A DNA stretch of 64,000 nt, from assembly GCA_964540795.1 (NCBI GenBank), contig CAZINX010000001.1, positions 1-64,000 of the forward strand, in the 5' to 3' direction. Shown piece after piece: positions 42,761-50,772 of this stretch. The notes beneath the pieces are model-generated. The model did not search any database, was not told where the DNA came from, and saw nothing but the letters and a program-made list of their open reading frames with translations. Each line of letters opens with the position of its first letter. The stretch's first letter is position 1. The position numbers and the translations under genes are program-made. The DNA comes from Dichotomicrobium sp964540795. Its GTDB lineage: Bacteria > Pseudomonadota > Alphaproteobacteria > Rhizobiales > Rhodomicrobiaceae.

Positions 42761-42966
42761 ATGTAAGTTCAAAAGCTTCACCAGAATCAAAGACTTGCCA
42801 GTGCTTCTTGGATTCCGACATTTGCTACGACGTGCGCCGCGCGGGCAGGCGAATGTCTCAAGCGGACCGTCAGGCTGGCCGGTCGCGGAACGCAGCGGAG
42901 CGGCGAGAGTGGTTGCGATTGCCGGTCGCTCGGGGTATGGCGTGAGCAAGGCTGGAGGCTCGCACC

Positions 42967-43710
42967 ATGACCGACATTCCTCTCCCGAGTGAACTGCAGC
43001 ACGCCGGAAGCCGCATCACGATCCTGACGGGCGCGGGCCTGTCGGCGGAGTCGGGCCTGCACACCTTCCGGGATAGGGGCGGCATCTGGGAGAAATACGA
43101 CCTGACCGAGGTGGCGACGCCGGAAGCCTTCGCGCGCAACCCGGCCTTCGTGCTCGACTTCTACAACCAGCGCCGCCGCGCCAATGAGGATGTCAAGCCG
43201 AACCCCGCGCATCAGGCGCTCGCCCAACTGGAGCGGGAGCACGGCGGAGAGGTATGGGTGGTCACGCAGAATATCGATCCGCTGCACGAGATGGCCGGGA
43301 CGCGCAACCTCATCCATATGCATGGAGAGATCACCAAGGCGCTGTGCGCCGAGTGCGGCCACCGTGAGGCGTGGGGGATGGCGGACATCACGCCGCAATC
43401 GACCTGCGCGGCCTGCGGCACCATCGGGCGGATGCGCCCGGATGTCGTCTGGTTCGGCGAGATGCCTTACCAGATGGAAGAGATTTTTGGGCTGCTGGCG
43501 CAGACTGACCTGTTTGTGTCGATCGGCACCAGCGGGACGGTCTATCCGGCGGCCGGCTTCGTCGAGATTGCGCGGGAGGCGGGCGCCTGGACGCTTGAGC
43601 TGAACCTGGAGCCGTCTGAAGGTGTTTCGCTGTTTCACCACGCCGTGCAGGGCAGGGCGACGCAGACTGTCCCCGCGCTGGTCGACCAGATTCTGCGCGA
43701 GCAGTCTTAA
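42967..43710 (+). CDS. cobB: NAD-dependent protein deacylase (CobB/SIRT5-type sirtuin)
   Basis: Sirtuin of 247 residues. The NAD site is TGAGLSAESGLHTFRDRGGI. The catalytic region has QNIDPLHEMAG and HMHGEI. Zinc is held by CAEC and CAAC. The Tyr-x-x-Arg pair of class III enzymes (FYNQRRR) is present, which indicates succinyl/malonyl-lysine removal besides deacetylation. CTGGAGGCT precedes ATG 42967. It converges on an ADP-ribosylglycohydrolase gene 105 bases away; both would handle NAD-derived protein marks. Confidence 0.93.
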   Translation: MTDIPLPSELQHAGSRITILTGAGLSAESGLHTFRDRGGIWEKYDLTEVATPEAFARNPAFVLDFYNQRRRANEDVKPNPAHQALAQLEREHGGEVWVVTQNIDPLHEMAGTRNLIHMHGEITKALCAECGHREAWGMADITPQSTCAACGTIGRMRPDVVWFGEMPYQMEEIFGLLAQTDLFVSIGTSGTVYPAAGFVEIAREAGAWTLELNLEPSEGVSLFHHAVQGRATQTVPALVDQILREQS

Positions 43711-43815
43711 GCCCGGCCGCGTCGAGTCACTCGGCTGGGACGTTCACGGGATGTACATAGCCGTCGATGGCTATTGATCCTCAATTATCTGTGCAAATCC
43801 TCAAGTTCGTGCGGA

Positions 43816-44889
43816 TCAAACGCCCGGATACAGGTCGAATTGATCATGTATAATTTCGTCTGACCAATTTTGAACCTCTACAAGATCACGGGCGAGTCTC
43901 AGGATCAGGTCGCGGCATTCGATCTGATTTGACCAGGGATGCTCAAAGACCTGATCAGGATAAAGTAGGCCAAGCAGGTTGCCAGCAACGGCGCCCGTGC
44001 TGTCGCTATCGCCACCGTGCGTCACGGCGCAGCGCAAGCCGTCTTCCAGATTCGACGTTGCCAATGCGCTGTAAAGCGCGATCGAAAGCGCTTCCTCAGC
44101 CACCCAGCCGCCGCCGAGCAGCTCGACCGTTTGCGCAGCGCCGTCTCTGGGGGCGTCTAGCGCGGCCTGAATGGCGTGCGCCGTCTCGGAGCCGTTGTCG
44201 AACTCACGATAGGCGGAGAGGAGGCGAACCGCCGCCTGTTCCAGCTCTTCACCAAGGATGACGCTGTTCAGCAGCTCCGCCCAGGCAGCCGCGGCCAGCT
44301 GGCCGGTTGGATGACCATGCGTCAAGGCGCTCGTCGCGATCGCGACCTGCCTGATGTTTCCAGAAGGCACGCCGAAGGCCACGGGCGCGACCCGCATGAT
44401 TGTCCCGCATCCCTTGCTGTCATTGCTGGCGGGCTGGCCAAAGTGCTGAGCGGCCCGCAAACCGGACAGACATGTGTTGCCCGGCGCCCGGCGGTGATGA
44501 AGCCGGGCGTCTTCCACCAGACCCACATGGTCCGCTTCGGTCACATTTGGCTCAACGCCCTGCGTGCGCAACCATCGCAGCAAGGCATGGTGGACGACAG
44601 CTTCAACGGAGACGATCCCCTTCAGACGGCCCCGCACCCATGCCCTGATTAGCCCTTCAGCGGTAAATAGCGTCATCTGGGTGTCGTCGGTGATGGCCCC
44701 GACGATCCCGTGATGCGGCGGGAGGTCCCTCAATCCGTAGGGAAATTCATGCGCGATCCGGTCGAGCGGCCAGAACTCGATCTCTGCACCGAGACTGTCG
44801 CCCATGGCGCCTGCCAACAAGCTCGCCTGTGCCAGAAAAGATCGGTCTTGTGTCAACGTCGCCGGCTCGCCGTTTCCTAAGTCAGTCAC
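43816..44889 (-). CDS. ADP-ribosylglycohydrolase (DraG/ARH family)
   Basis: Protein of 357 residues that would remove ADP-ribose from modified targets. Metal-binding signatures are complete: AGAMGDSLGAEIEF (residue 27), GAITDDTQMTLFTAEGL (residue 64) and HGGDSDSTGAVAGNLLGLLYP (near residue 293). The start is GTG 44889, since the conserved first motif begins soon after, but no clear ribosome binding site is seen. No nitrogenase or DraT gene is in view. By eye its flanks are more AT-rich than its neighbours, hinting at later acquisition. Confidence 0.88.
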   Translation of the reverse strand: MTDLGNGEPATLTQDRSFLAQASLLAGAMGDSLGAEIEFWPLDRIAHEFPYGLRDLPPHHGIVGAITDDTQMTLFTAEGLIRAWVRGRLKGIVSVEAVVHHALLRWLRTQGVEPNVTEADHVGLVEDARLHHRRAPGNTCLSGLRAAQHFGQPASNDSKGCGTIMRVAPVAFGVPSGNIRQVAIATSALTHGHPTGQLAAAAWAELLNSVILGEELEQAAVRLLSAYREFDNGSETAHAIQAALDAPRDGAAQTVELLGGGWVAEEALSIALYSALATSNLEDGLRCAVTHGGDSDSTGAVAGNLLGLLYPDQVFEHPWSNQIECRDLILRLARDLVEVQNWSDEIIHDQFDLYPGV

Positions 44890-44980
44890 TCAATGCACCG
44901 CAGGACGGTGCGAAACGAAGAAAGCGCGACAATCGAGGCGCTTCAGGCCTGATAGGCGACACGGTTTTCGCCGGACAGGG

Positions 44981-46639
44981 CTAACCGCGGCCGTCGCTGC
45001 CGCTCTCGTCTTGCCCCTTGCGTGCTGCCTCCGCGGCGGCTTCGCTCGCGCTCATGTCGCTCACGCGGCGCTGTGGCGGGGTCGGCGCGGTCGTAATACC
45101 AGATGGTGGGGCCTCGCCGGGATGCGCGGGCCTGCGGCGGAACCACAGCGTGATGAGGGCCGTGAAAAAGCCGATGATCGCGGCGACGACGGCATATATC
45201 GGCTCGAAGGTTCGCGCCTGCTCGATCAGCCAGTCCAGCGTGCGCACATCCACGTCAATCGTCGCGTCCAGCGTCTTGATCAGCACCGGCGGCTGCGTTT
45301 CGCCCTGCGGGTTGACGATGTGCGCGTAGAGTTCAAGCTCCAGCCGCTTGGCCTCCCCGCCGGTTTTGGGCGTCACGTACCACGACCATTCGACCGGCCG
45401 CCGCCAGGTGATCGTGCGTTCCTGTATCCCGCCCGGATCAACCTCGAAATCGCGCCCGCGCAGCCGCGCCGACATGATGTTCGAGATCTTGGCGCGTTGC
45501 TGCTTCACCTCGCCCTGCAGCCGCTCAAACGCTTCGGAAGTCTGCTCCGGCAAGCCTTCCTCGGTGAAGTCGGTGCGCAGCACCAGCGTGATCTCGGTGG
45601 CCTGGCCCTTGATCATCTGCTCGGGGTGATTGTACTCGACCGGCCGGTCGCGCAGCCGTTCAAGCGCTTCATCGACATCGAAGCACTCCGGGCCGAGCAC
45701 GCCGCGCTCCGGGCAAGCGGCCTCGTTGGGCTGGGCTGCCGGGGGCGCTGCCGCCACCACGGCGGGAGCCGCGGCGGGCGCGGGTGTGGGTTCAGCGATG
45801 TCGGCCGGCGCTGTTTCTGGCGCGCTGGCGACGGGTTGCTGGGCTGGCGCGGGCTGCGGGGCCGCGCGGGCCATGCGCTGGGTCGTGGCCGGCGCGCGAT
45901 CGATCCTGGCATTCGCGGCATTGCCCTGAGACTGACCAGAGCCGATCACCACGCCGCCACCGCCGCCCGCGCCGGACTGGGAAATGGTGCCACGTGGGGC
46001 CAACTTCGCCGATGAACCAGAGCCGCGCTGAGAGATGCCTTGGCTGTCAATGCGATAAGCGTTGCGCCGAGCCTGTTTCGCAACGCCTTGCTGGTTGAGA
46101 CGGGTGGCGGTATTCGGAGCCTGCATCTGTCTGATCGCGAAACCGTTGGGGCTGGTTGCACGGTTGTCGATCTGCGCGGATGGCTGGGCCGGGGCCGCGG
46201 CGCTTGCTGGCGGTGCTTCGGCAACCTCAGCCGTCGCGGTCGTCTCGCTCCCGCCGTCAGCCTCAGCCGTCCTGGTCTGCGCGGCGGTGCCCGGCGCGGG
46301 CTCAGCCAGACCGTCGCTAACGCGCGCCAGCGTCTGCTTCAACGCGAACGCCTCCATGCCCCGCTCATTCAGCGCCTTGCAGGTGTGGAAAACGTAGTGC
46401 GCGATGATCTGATCGCGCGGCAGATCATATCGCGCGGTCAAGGCCGCGATCCGCGCGCGGGCGCGGTCGATGAAAGTCAGGTCCACCGGGGCGTCGCCAA
46501 GCTGCGCTTCCACGCTCTGCCCGATCGCGCGCGCGGCTTCGGCGTTGTCGAGGCTTGCGGGCGCGCGGCACGGCGAGGTATCCGCCAGCGCCAGGGCTGG
46601 CATGAGCAGCGCTATCGCAAATATGGCCAGCACTCTCAT
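44981..46639 (-). CDS. Large envelope protein with Pro/Ala linker and C-terminal membrane anchor
   Basis: Unassigned protein of 552 residues. In order: a signal peptide (VLAIFAIALLMPALALA); a helical part with two cysteines (residues 24-95); a long Ala/Pro/Thr/Gly-rich linker (about 95-320) including ISQRGSGSS and GAGGGGGVVIGSGQSQG; an extracytoplasmic beta-rich domain (about 325-490, starting CFDVDEALERLRDRPVEYNH); one membrane helix (YAVVAAIIGFFTALITLWF) followed by RRR and a charged tail. ATG 46639 has GGGGGCG upstream; an in-frame ATG at 46663 adds eight residues. A perfect CtrA-type box lies 47 bases ahead. The layout suggests a surface or periplasmic scaffold. Confidence 0.75.
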   Translation of the reverse strand: MRVLAIFAIALLMPALALADTSPCRAPASLDNAEAARAIGQSVEAQLGDAPVDLTFIDRARARIAALTARYDLPRDQIIAHYVFHTCKALNERGMEAFALKQTLARVSDGLAEPAPGTAAQTRTAEADGGSETTATAEVAEAPPASAAAPAQPSAQIDNRATSPNGFAIRQMQAPNTATRLNQQGVAKQARRNAYRIDSQGISQRGSGSSAKLAPRGTISQSGAGGGGGVVIGSGQSQGNAANARIDRAPATTQRMARAAPQPAPAQQPVASAPETAPADIAEPTPAPAAAPAVVAAAPPAAQPNEAACPERGVLGPECFDVDEALERLRDRPVEYNHPEQMIKGQATEITLVLRTDFTEEGLPEQTSEAFERLQGEVKQQRAKISNIMSARLRGRDFEVDPGGIQERTITWRRPVEWSWYVTPKTGGEAKRLELELYAHIVNPQGETQPPVLIKTLDATIDVDVRTLDWLIEQARTFEPIYAVVAAIIGFFTALITLWFRRRPAHPGEAPPSGITTAPTPPQRRVSDMSASEAAAEAARKGQDESGSDGRG

Positions 46640-46685
46640 GACGCCCCCCAAAAATCCGCCCACGCCCGCATCCAGACTTTCTACA

Positions 46686-46701
46686 TTAACCTTTCATTAA
46701 C
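46686..46701. promoter_or_regulatory. CtrA-type box (TTAA-N7-TTAAC)
   Basis: TTAA at 46686-46689 and TTAAC at 46697-46701 are separated by exactly seven bases (CCTTTCA). This is the consensus of the alphaproteobacterial cell-cycle regulator CtrA. It lies in the 106-base gap between tgt and the envelope-protein gene, 47 bases upstream of the latter's ATG, where a promoter is expected. Confidence 0.6.
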
Positions 46702-46745
46702 CTCGAATTTGCGCTGGGCGCAACACACGCGAACACGCCCGCCCA

Positions 46746-47873
46746 CTATTCTGCGCTTGGCTCGCCGTAGGCGGCCCGGACACGCGCCCGCAGCGCGTCG
46801 AGCCGGCCCTCATGAAGCGCGGCGCGGATTTCCCGCATGAGGTCCTGATAGAACCAGACATTCGCCCAGCTCAGCAGCATCGGCGCGAGGTATTCGCCAG
46901 ACTTGACCAGATGGTGGAGATAGGCCCGGGAATAGTCGTGCGCGGCGGGGCAATCGCTCTGGGGGTCGAGCGGGGCGGGGTCGTCGGCGTGCGCGGCGTT
47001 CTTCAGGTTCAGTTTGCCGCCCCATGTGAAGGCCTGACCGTGGCGGCCCGAGCGCGTTGGCATCACGCAGTCGAACATGTCCACCCCGCGCGCGACCGCC
47101 TCTACGATATCAAGCGGCGTGCCGACACCCATCAGGTAGCGCGGTTTGTCGGCGGGCAGGTGCGGCGTCGTATGCTCCAGCGTGTCGAGCATCAGGTCCG
47201 GGCCTTCGCCGACGGCCAGCCCGCCGATGGCGTAGCCCGGAAAATCCATCTCGACCAGCGCCTTGGCCGAGCGCGCGCGCAAGTCGGCGTGTACGCCGCC
47301 TTGAACGATGCCGAACAGCGCCTTACCGGGCGCGGCTTGGCGCGCGAAGGCTGCCCTCGCGCGCTCAGCCCAGCGTAACGACAACTCCACTGCCGAAGCA
47401 ATATTCGCGCGCGCGCAAGGGTAGGGCGGGCATTCATCAAGCTGCATCTGGATGTCGCTGCCCAGCAGGCATTGGATTTCCACCGCGCGCTCGGGCGTGA
47501 GCAGATGCGTGCTGCCGTCGATATGCGACTGAAAGGTGACGCCGTCCTCGCTCAGCTTTCGCAGCTTGGCCAGCGACATGACCTGGAACCCCCCGCTGTC
47601 GGTGAGGATTGGGCCGGGCCAGTTCATGAAGCTGTGCAGGCCGCCGAGCCGCGCGACGCGCTCCGCGCCCGGGCGCAGCATCAGGTGATAGGTGTTGCCG
47701 AGGATGATGTCCGCGCCGGTCTCGCGCACGGTGTCGGGGAACATCGCCTTGACGGTGGCGGTGGTGCCCACCGGCATGAAAGCGGGCGTGCGGATGGTCC
47801 CGCGCGAGGTCGTGATTTCGCCGGTACGTGCGTCGCCGTCGTGCGCGTGGATGTCGAAGCTGAGCGCGGTCAT
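46746..47873 (-). CDS. tgt: tRNA-guanine transglycosylase (zinc ligands degenerate)
   Basis: Enzyme of 375 residues that exchanges guanine for preQ1 in anticodon position 34 of Asp, Asn, His and Tyr tRNAs. The catalytic parts are conserved: DSGGFQVMSLAKLR, GIVQGGVHADLR and VGTPLDIVEAVARGVDMFD. The bacterial zinc motif CxCxxC just before YSRAYLHHL is changed: the segment reads QSDCPAAHDYSRAYLHHL, leaving one of the three cysteines. It overlaps queA by four bases, the classic queA-tgt order. Confidence 0.95.
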   Translation of the reverse strand: MTALSFDIHAHDGDARTGEITTSRGTIRTPAFMPVGTTATVKAMFPDTVRETGADIILGNTYHLMLRPGAERVARLGGLHSFMNWPGPILTDSGGFQVMSLAKLRKLSEDGVTFQSHIDGSTHLLTPERAVEIQCLLGSDIQMQLDECPPYPCARANIASAVELSLRWAERARAAFARQAAPGKALFGIVQGGVHADLRARSAKALVEMDFPGYAIGGLAVGEGPDLMLDTLEHTTPHLPADKPRYLMGVGTPLDIVEAVARGVDMFDCVMPTRSGRHGQAFTWGGKLNLKNAAHADDPAPLDPQSDCPAAHDYSRAYLHHLVKSGEYLAPMLLSWANVWFYQDLMREIRAALHEGRLDALRARVRAAYGEPSAE

Positions 47874-48979
47874 GGCTTTGCCGCCGGGTCGGGCCAGAGC
47901 AGACAGGCATCGCCGTAGGAATAGAAGCGATAGCCGTTCTGAACCGCGTGCTCATAAGCCCTCAGGATGCGCTCCAGCCCGGAAAACGCCGCGACGAGCA
48001 TCACGAGCGTTGAGCGCGGCAGATGAAAATTCGTCATCAGCACGTCGATGGCGCGGAAGGTGTGGCCGGGCGTGATGAAGATGTCGGTTTCGCCGGAGAA
48101 GGACGTGATCTCGCCGTCCCGCGTCACGGCGGTCTCCAGGATGCGCAGGCACGTCGTGCCGACGCACACGATCCGCCCGCCGCGCGCCCGCGTCTCGTTG
48201 AGCCTGGCCGCTGTCTCGGCGCTGATCTCGCCCCATTCCGAATGCATGCGGTGATCAGCGATGTCCTCGACCTTTACCGGCAGGAAGGTCCCCGCGCCGA
48301 CGTGCAGCGTCACCGTCTCCCAGCCAATACCGCGCGCATCCAGCCGGGCCATCAGCTCCGGCGTGAAATGCAGCCCCGCGGTCGGCGCGGCCACCGCGCC
48401 CTCTCTGGCCGCGAACATGGTCTGGTAGTCCTCGCGGTCCCGCGCGTCGGCCGGGCGGCGGCTGGCGATATAGGGCGGCAGAGGCATCGCGCCCGCGGCG
48501 TCGATCAGCGCATCCAGCGCCGCGCTTTCGGCCTCGAAGGCGAGCAGCACTTCGCCACCGGATTTCTCTTCGACGCGCGCGTGAAGCGCCTCGCGCTCCA
48601 GTCCGCTTATGGCCAGCCGGTCGGCTAACGCCAGCTTGCGGCCCGGCTTGGCGAAAGCGCGCCAGCGGTTGCCGCTCTCGCGCTTGTGCAGGGTGATACC
48701 GACATCCGGTTCGCTCTCGCCGCGGCCAATGCGCTTGGCGGTGAGCTGGGCGGGGATGACGCGCGTGTCGTTGAAGACCAGCGTGTCGCCGGGCGCAAGG
48801 ATGTCCGGCAGGTCGCGGACGATGCGGTCGTCAAGCTCGGGTTCTACGCCGGGGCGCACCACGAGCAGCCGGGCGATGTCGCGCGGGTTGGCTGGGCGCA
48901 GCGCGATCCGATCCTCCGGCAGCTCATAGTCGAAATCGTCAAGCCGCAAGCCGCCGGATGTCTTTTCCGGTCCGCTCAC
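47870..48979 (-). CDS. queA: S-adenosylmethionine:tRNA ribosyltransferase-isomerase
   Basis: Enzyme of 369 residues that turns preQ1-tRNA into epoxyqueuosine-tRNA using the ribosyl part of SAM. It shows DFDYELPEDRIALRPA, then DTLVFNDTRVIPAQL, APTAGLHFTPELMARLDARG, THVGAGTFLPV-like (LHVGAGTFLPVKVEDI) and TNFHLPRSTLVMLVAAF. It sits 21 bases after the cyclophilin gene and overlaps tgt, so the queuosine pair is one translational unit. Confidence 0.95.
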   Translation of the reverse strand: MSGPEKTSGGLRLDDFDYELPEDRIALRPANPRDIARLLVVRPGVEPELDDRIVRDLPDILAPGDTLVFNDTRVIPAQLTAKRIGRGESEPDVGITLHKRESGNRWRAFAKPGRKLALADRLAISGLEREALHARVEEKSGGEVLLAFEAESAALDALIDAAGAMPLPPYIASRRPADARDREDYQTMFAAREGAVAAPTAGLHFTPELMARLDARGIGWETVTLHVGAGTFLPVKVEDIADHRMHSEWGEISAETAARLNETRARGGRIVCVGTTCLRILETAVTRDGEITSFSGETDIFITPGHTFRAIDVLMTNFHLPRSTLVMLVAAFSGLERILRAYEHAVQNGYRFYSYGDACLLWPDPAAKP

Positions 48980-49000
48980 GGCGTGCCCGCTCCCGCCGCG

Positions 49001-49570
49001 TCAGGACGCATCCTCGGCCAGTTGCATCTTGACGATCGTGTCGGGGTTCTGGACCGCGCCCGAGCGAGGATCGCCCTTCTTGATATTGTGGACATGCTCC
49101 ATGCCCTCGACCACGCGGCCCCAGACGGTGTACGAGCCATTGAGGTGCGGGGCTTCTTCAAACACGATGAAGAACTGGCTGTTGGCGCTGTTCGGGTCGG
49201 CGGTGCGCGCCATGCCGATGGTCCCTTCCTCGAAAGGAACATCTGAGAACTCGGCCGGCAGGTCCGGGTAGTCGGAGCCGCTGGTGCCCGTGCCGGTCGG
49301 ATCGCCGGTCTGCGCCATGAAGCCGTCGATGACCCGGTGGAAAGTCAGGCCGTCGTAGAAGCCTTCGCGCGTTAGCATCTTGATCCGCTCGACATGCTTC
49401 GGCGCGACGTCGGGCAGCAGTTCGATGACCACGCGGCCATCCTTCAGGTCGAGATAGAGCATGTTGTCTTTCCCCTGGGCGTTAATGGGCGCGCTGGTCA
49501 TCGCCAGCAGCGTGACGGCGAATAGCGCCGAGACGGCGGTGAGAACGGTTCTACGCAGCATGAACGTCAT
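49001..49570 (-). CDS. Periplasmic cyclophilin-type peptidylprolyl isomerase
   Basis: Protein of 189 residues with a signal peptide (MLRRTVLTAVSALFAVTLLA, ending near APINAQG). The bacterial cyclophilin core follows: FYDGLTFHRVIDGFMAQTGD, SDVPFEEGTIGMARTADPNS and the active-site region ANSQFFIVFEEAPHLNGSYT. It lacks the tryptophan that gives strong cyclosporin binding in human cyclophilin A. ATG 49570 or 49561 (three residues shorter) may be the start. It forms part of the minus-strand run coaD-ppi-queA-tgt. Confidence 0.92.
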   Translation of the reverse strand: MTFMLRRTVLTAVSALFAVTLLAMTSAPINAQGKDNMLYLDLKDGRVVIELLPDVAPKHVERIKMLTREGFYDGLTFHRVIDGFMAQTGDPTGTGTSGSDYPDLPAEFSDVPFEEGTIGMARTADPNSANSQFFIVFEEAPHLNGSYTVWGRVVEGMEHVHNIKKGDPRSGAVQNPDTIVKMQLAEDAS

Positions 49571-49588
49571 CCACGGCTGGGTGCGCGC

Positions 49589-50092
49589 CTAGGCCTGGGA
49601 GGCCAGTTTCACGCGCAGGCGTTTCGCGGCAAGCGGCGGGACGAATTGCTCCACATCCCCGCCCATCGAGGCGATCTGGCGGATGAATTTGGACGCGATA
49701 TGGCGGCGGCCCGGCGAGGCCGGTAAAAAGATGGTCTCGACATCCGGGGCGAGCGCGCCATTGGTGCCGGCCATCTGCATTTCGTAGTCGAAGTCCGTGG
49801 CGTCGCGCAGGCCGCGCACCAGCGCCGTGGCCCCGTGCCTGCGCGCTGCGTCGACGCTCAAGCCGTCGAAGGTGACGACCTCGATCTGGGTGGCATCGCG
49901 CGCGGCGATGACGCGAGTCTCCGCCTCCAGCATCTCGACGCGCTCCTGCCAGTTAAACAGCGGCGTCTTGCCATGATGCACGCCGACGCCGACGACCAGC
50001 CGGCCGAGCAGCCGCGCGGCGCGCTCGATCACGTCCAGATGGCCGTAGCTGACTGGATCGAAACTGCCGGAGTAAAAGCCGGATCGGACCAT
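49589..50092 (-). CDS. coaD: Phosphopantetheine adenylyltransferase
   Basis: Enzyme of 167 residues for the fourth step of coenzyme A synthesis. The nucleotidyl-transferase motif is YSGSFDPVSYGHLDVIERA. VGVGVHHGKTPLF, VRGLRDATDFDYEMQMAGTN and IRQIASMGGDVEQFVPP follow. The usual SSSxxR motif reads ASKFIRQ here. It lies 18 bases before the cyclophilin gene and 39 bases after the LysE gene. Confidence 0.95.
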   Translation of the reverse strand: MVRSGFYSGSFDPVSYGHLDVIERAARLLGRLVVGVGVHHGKTPLFNWQERVEMLEAETRVIAARDATQIEVVTFDGLSVDAARRHGATALVRGLRDATDFDYEMQMAGTNGALAPDVETIFLPASPGRRHIASKFIRQIASMGGDVEQFVPPLAAKRLRVKLASQA

Positions 50093-50131
50093 GCCGTCGT
50101 CCTAACCAAGACTGCGTTGCTTCGCAAGCTG

Positions 50132-50743
50132 TCACGCGCGCCGCTGCAGCGCAAGCCAAATGCCGCCAAGGACCAGAACGCTTCCGCTGAAGCCTTCCAG
50201 AAGGTGACGCCGGCTCAGGAACCAGCCGCGCGCTGTGCCGAGGGCGAGCACCATCAGCGCGTCGGTGGCGGCGATGACCACGACGAAGGTCACGGCGAGC
50301 AGGGCGAGTTGGGGCGCGATGGCAGCCGCCGGGTCGAGGAACTGCGGGAAAAACGCCCCGAGGAACAGCAGGACCTTGGGGTTGGACAGGGCCACGATAA
50401 AGCCCCTCCAGAGAAAGTTGCCGCGCGCGGCGGGTTGCGGTGAGTCCGGTTCGGTGCGCAGCGCGGCGCGCAGCCGCCAGATGCCCAGCCAGACAAGGTA
50501 GGCCGCGCCTACCCAGCGAATCACGTCGAACCATTCGGCGACGAACGCCATCACCGAACTCATGCCGAGCGTGGCCGCCGCAACGAGGATCGACAGGCCC
50601 AGCGCGTTGCCGAGCACGGTAAGCAGCCCGGCGCGCGTGCCGTGGCTGGCGCTGTTGGCGACGAACAGGGCCATCGACGGGCCCGGCGTGACGGCCAGCA
50701 CAACGCAGGCCAGCACGAATGCCCCGAACAGATAGGCCGACAC
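50132..50743 (-). CDS. LysE/RhtB family amino-acid exporter
   Basis: Inner-membrane protein of 203 residues with about six hydrophobic spans. It carries the family N-terminal pattern (AVTPGPSMALFVANSASHGT, then RAGLLTVLGNALG) and the SNPKVLLFLGAFFPQF stretch. It would export an amino acid or related small molecule. It lies between gyrA and coaD, 29 bases after gyrA. Confidence 0.9.
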   Translation of the reverse strand: MSAYLFGAFVLACVVLAVTPGPSMALFVANSASHGTRAGLLTVLGNALGLSILVAAATLGMSSVMAFVAEWFDVIRWVGAAYLVWLGIWRLRAALRTEPDSPQPAARGNFLWRGFIVALSNPKVLLFLGAFFPQFLDPAAAIAPQLALLAVTFVVVIAATDALMVLALGTARGWFLSRRHLLEGFSGSVLVLGGIWLALQRRA

Positions 50744-50772
50744 GAGGAAGGCTCCTTAGTGCGCGGGGGCGC

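Noticed and set aside
43712..43739. Bidirectional terminator between the sirtuin and ARH genes
   Set aside because: CCCGGCCG/CGGCTGGG pairs only with a wobble and there is no T-run on either strand.
44804..46015. A 403-codon plus-strand frame opposite the envelope protein gene
   Set aside because: It is Arg-rich and without family signature, and it is created by the Pro/Ala-rich linker on the other strand.
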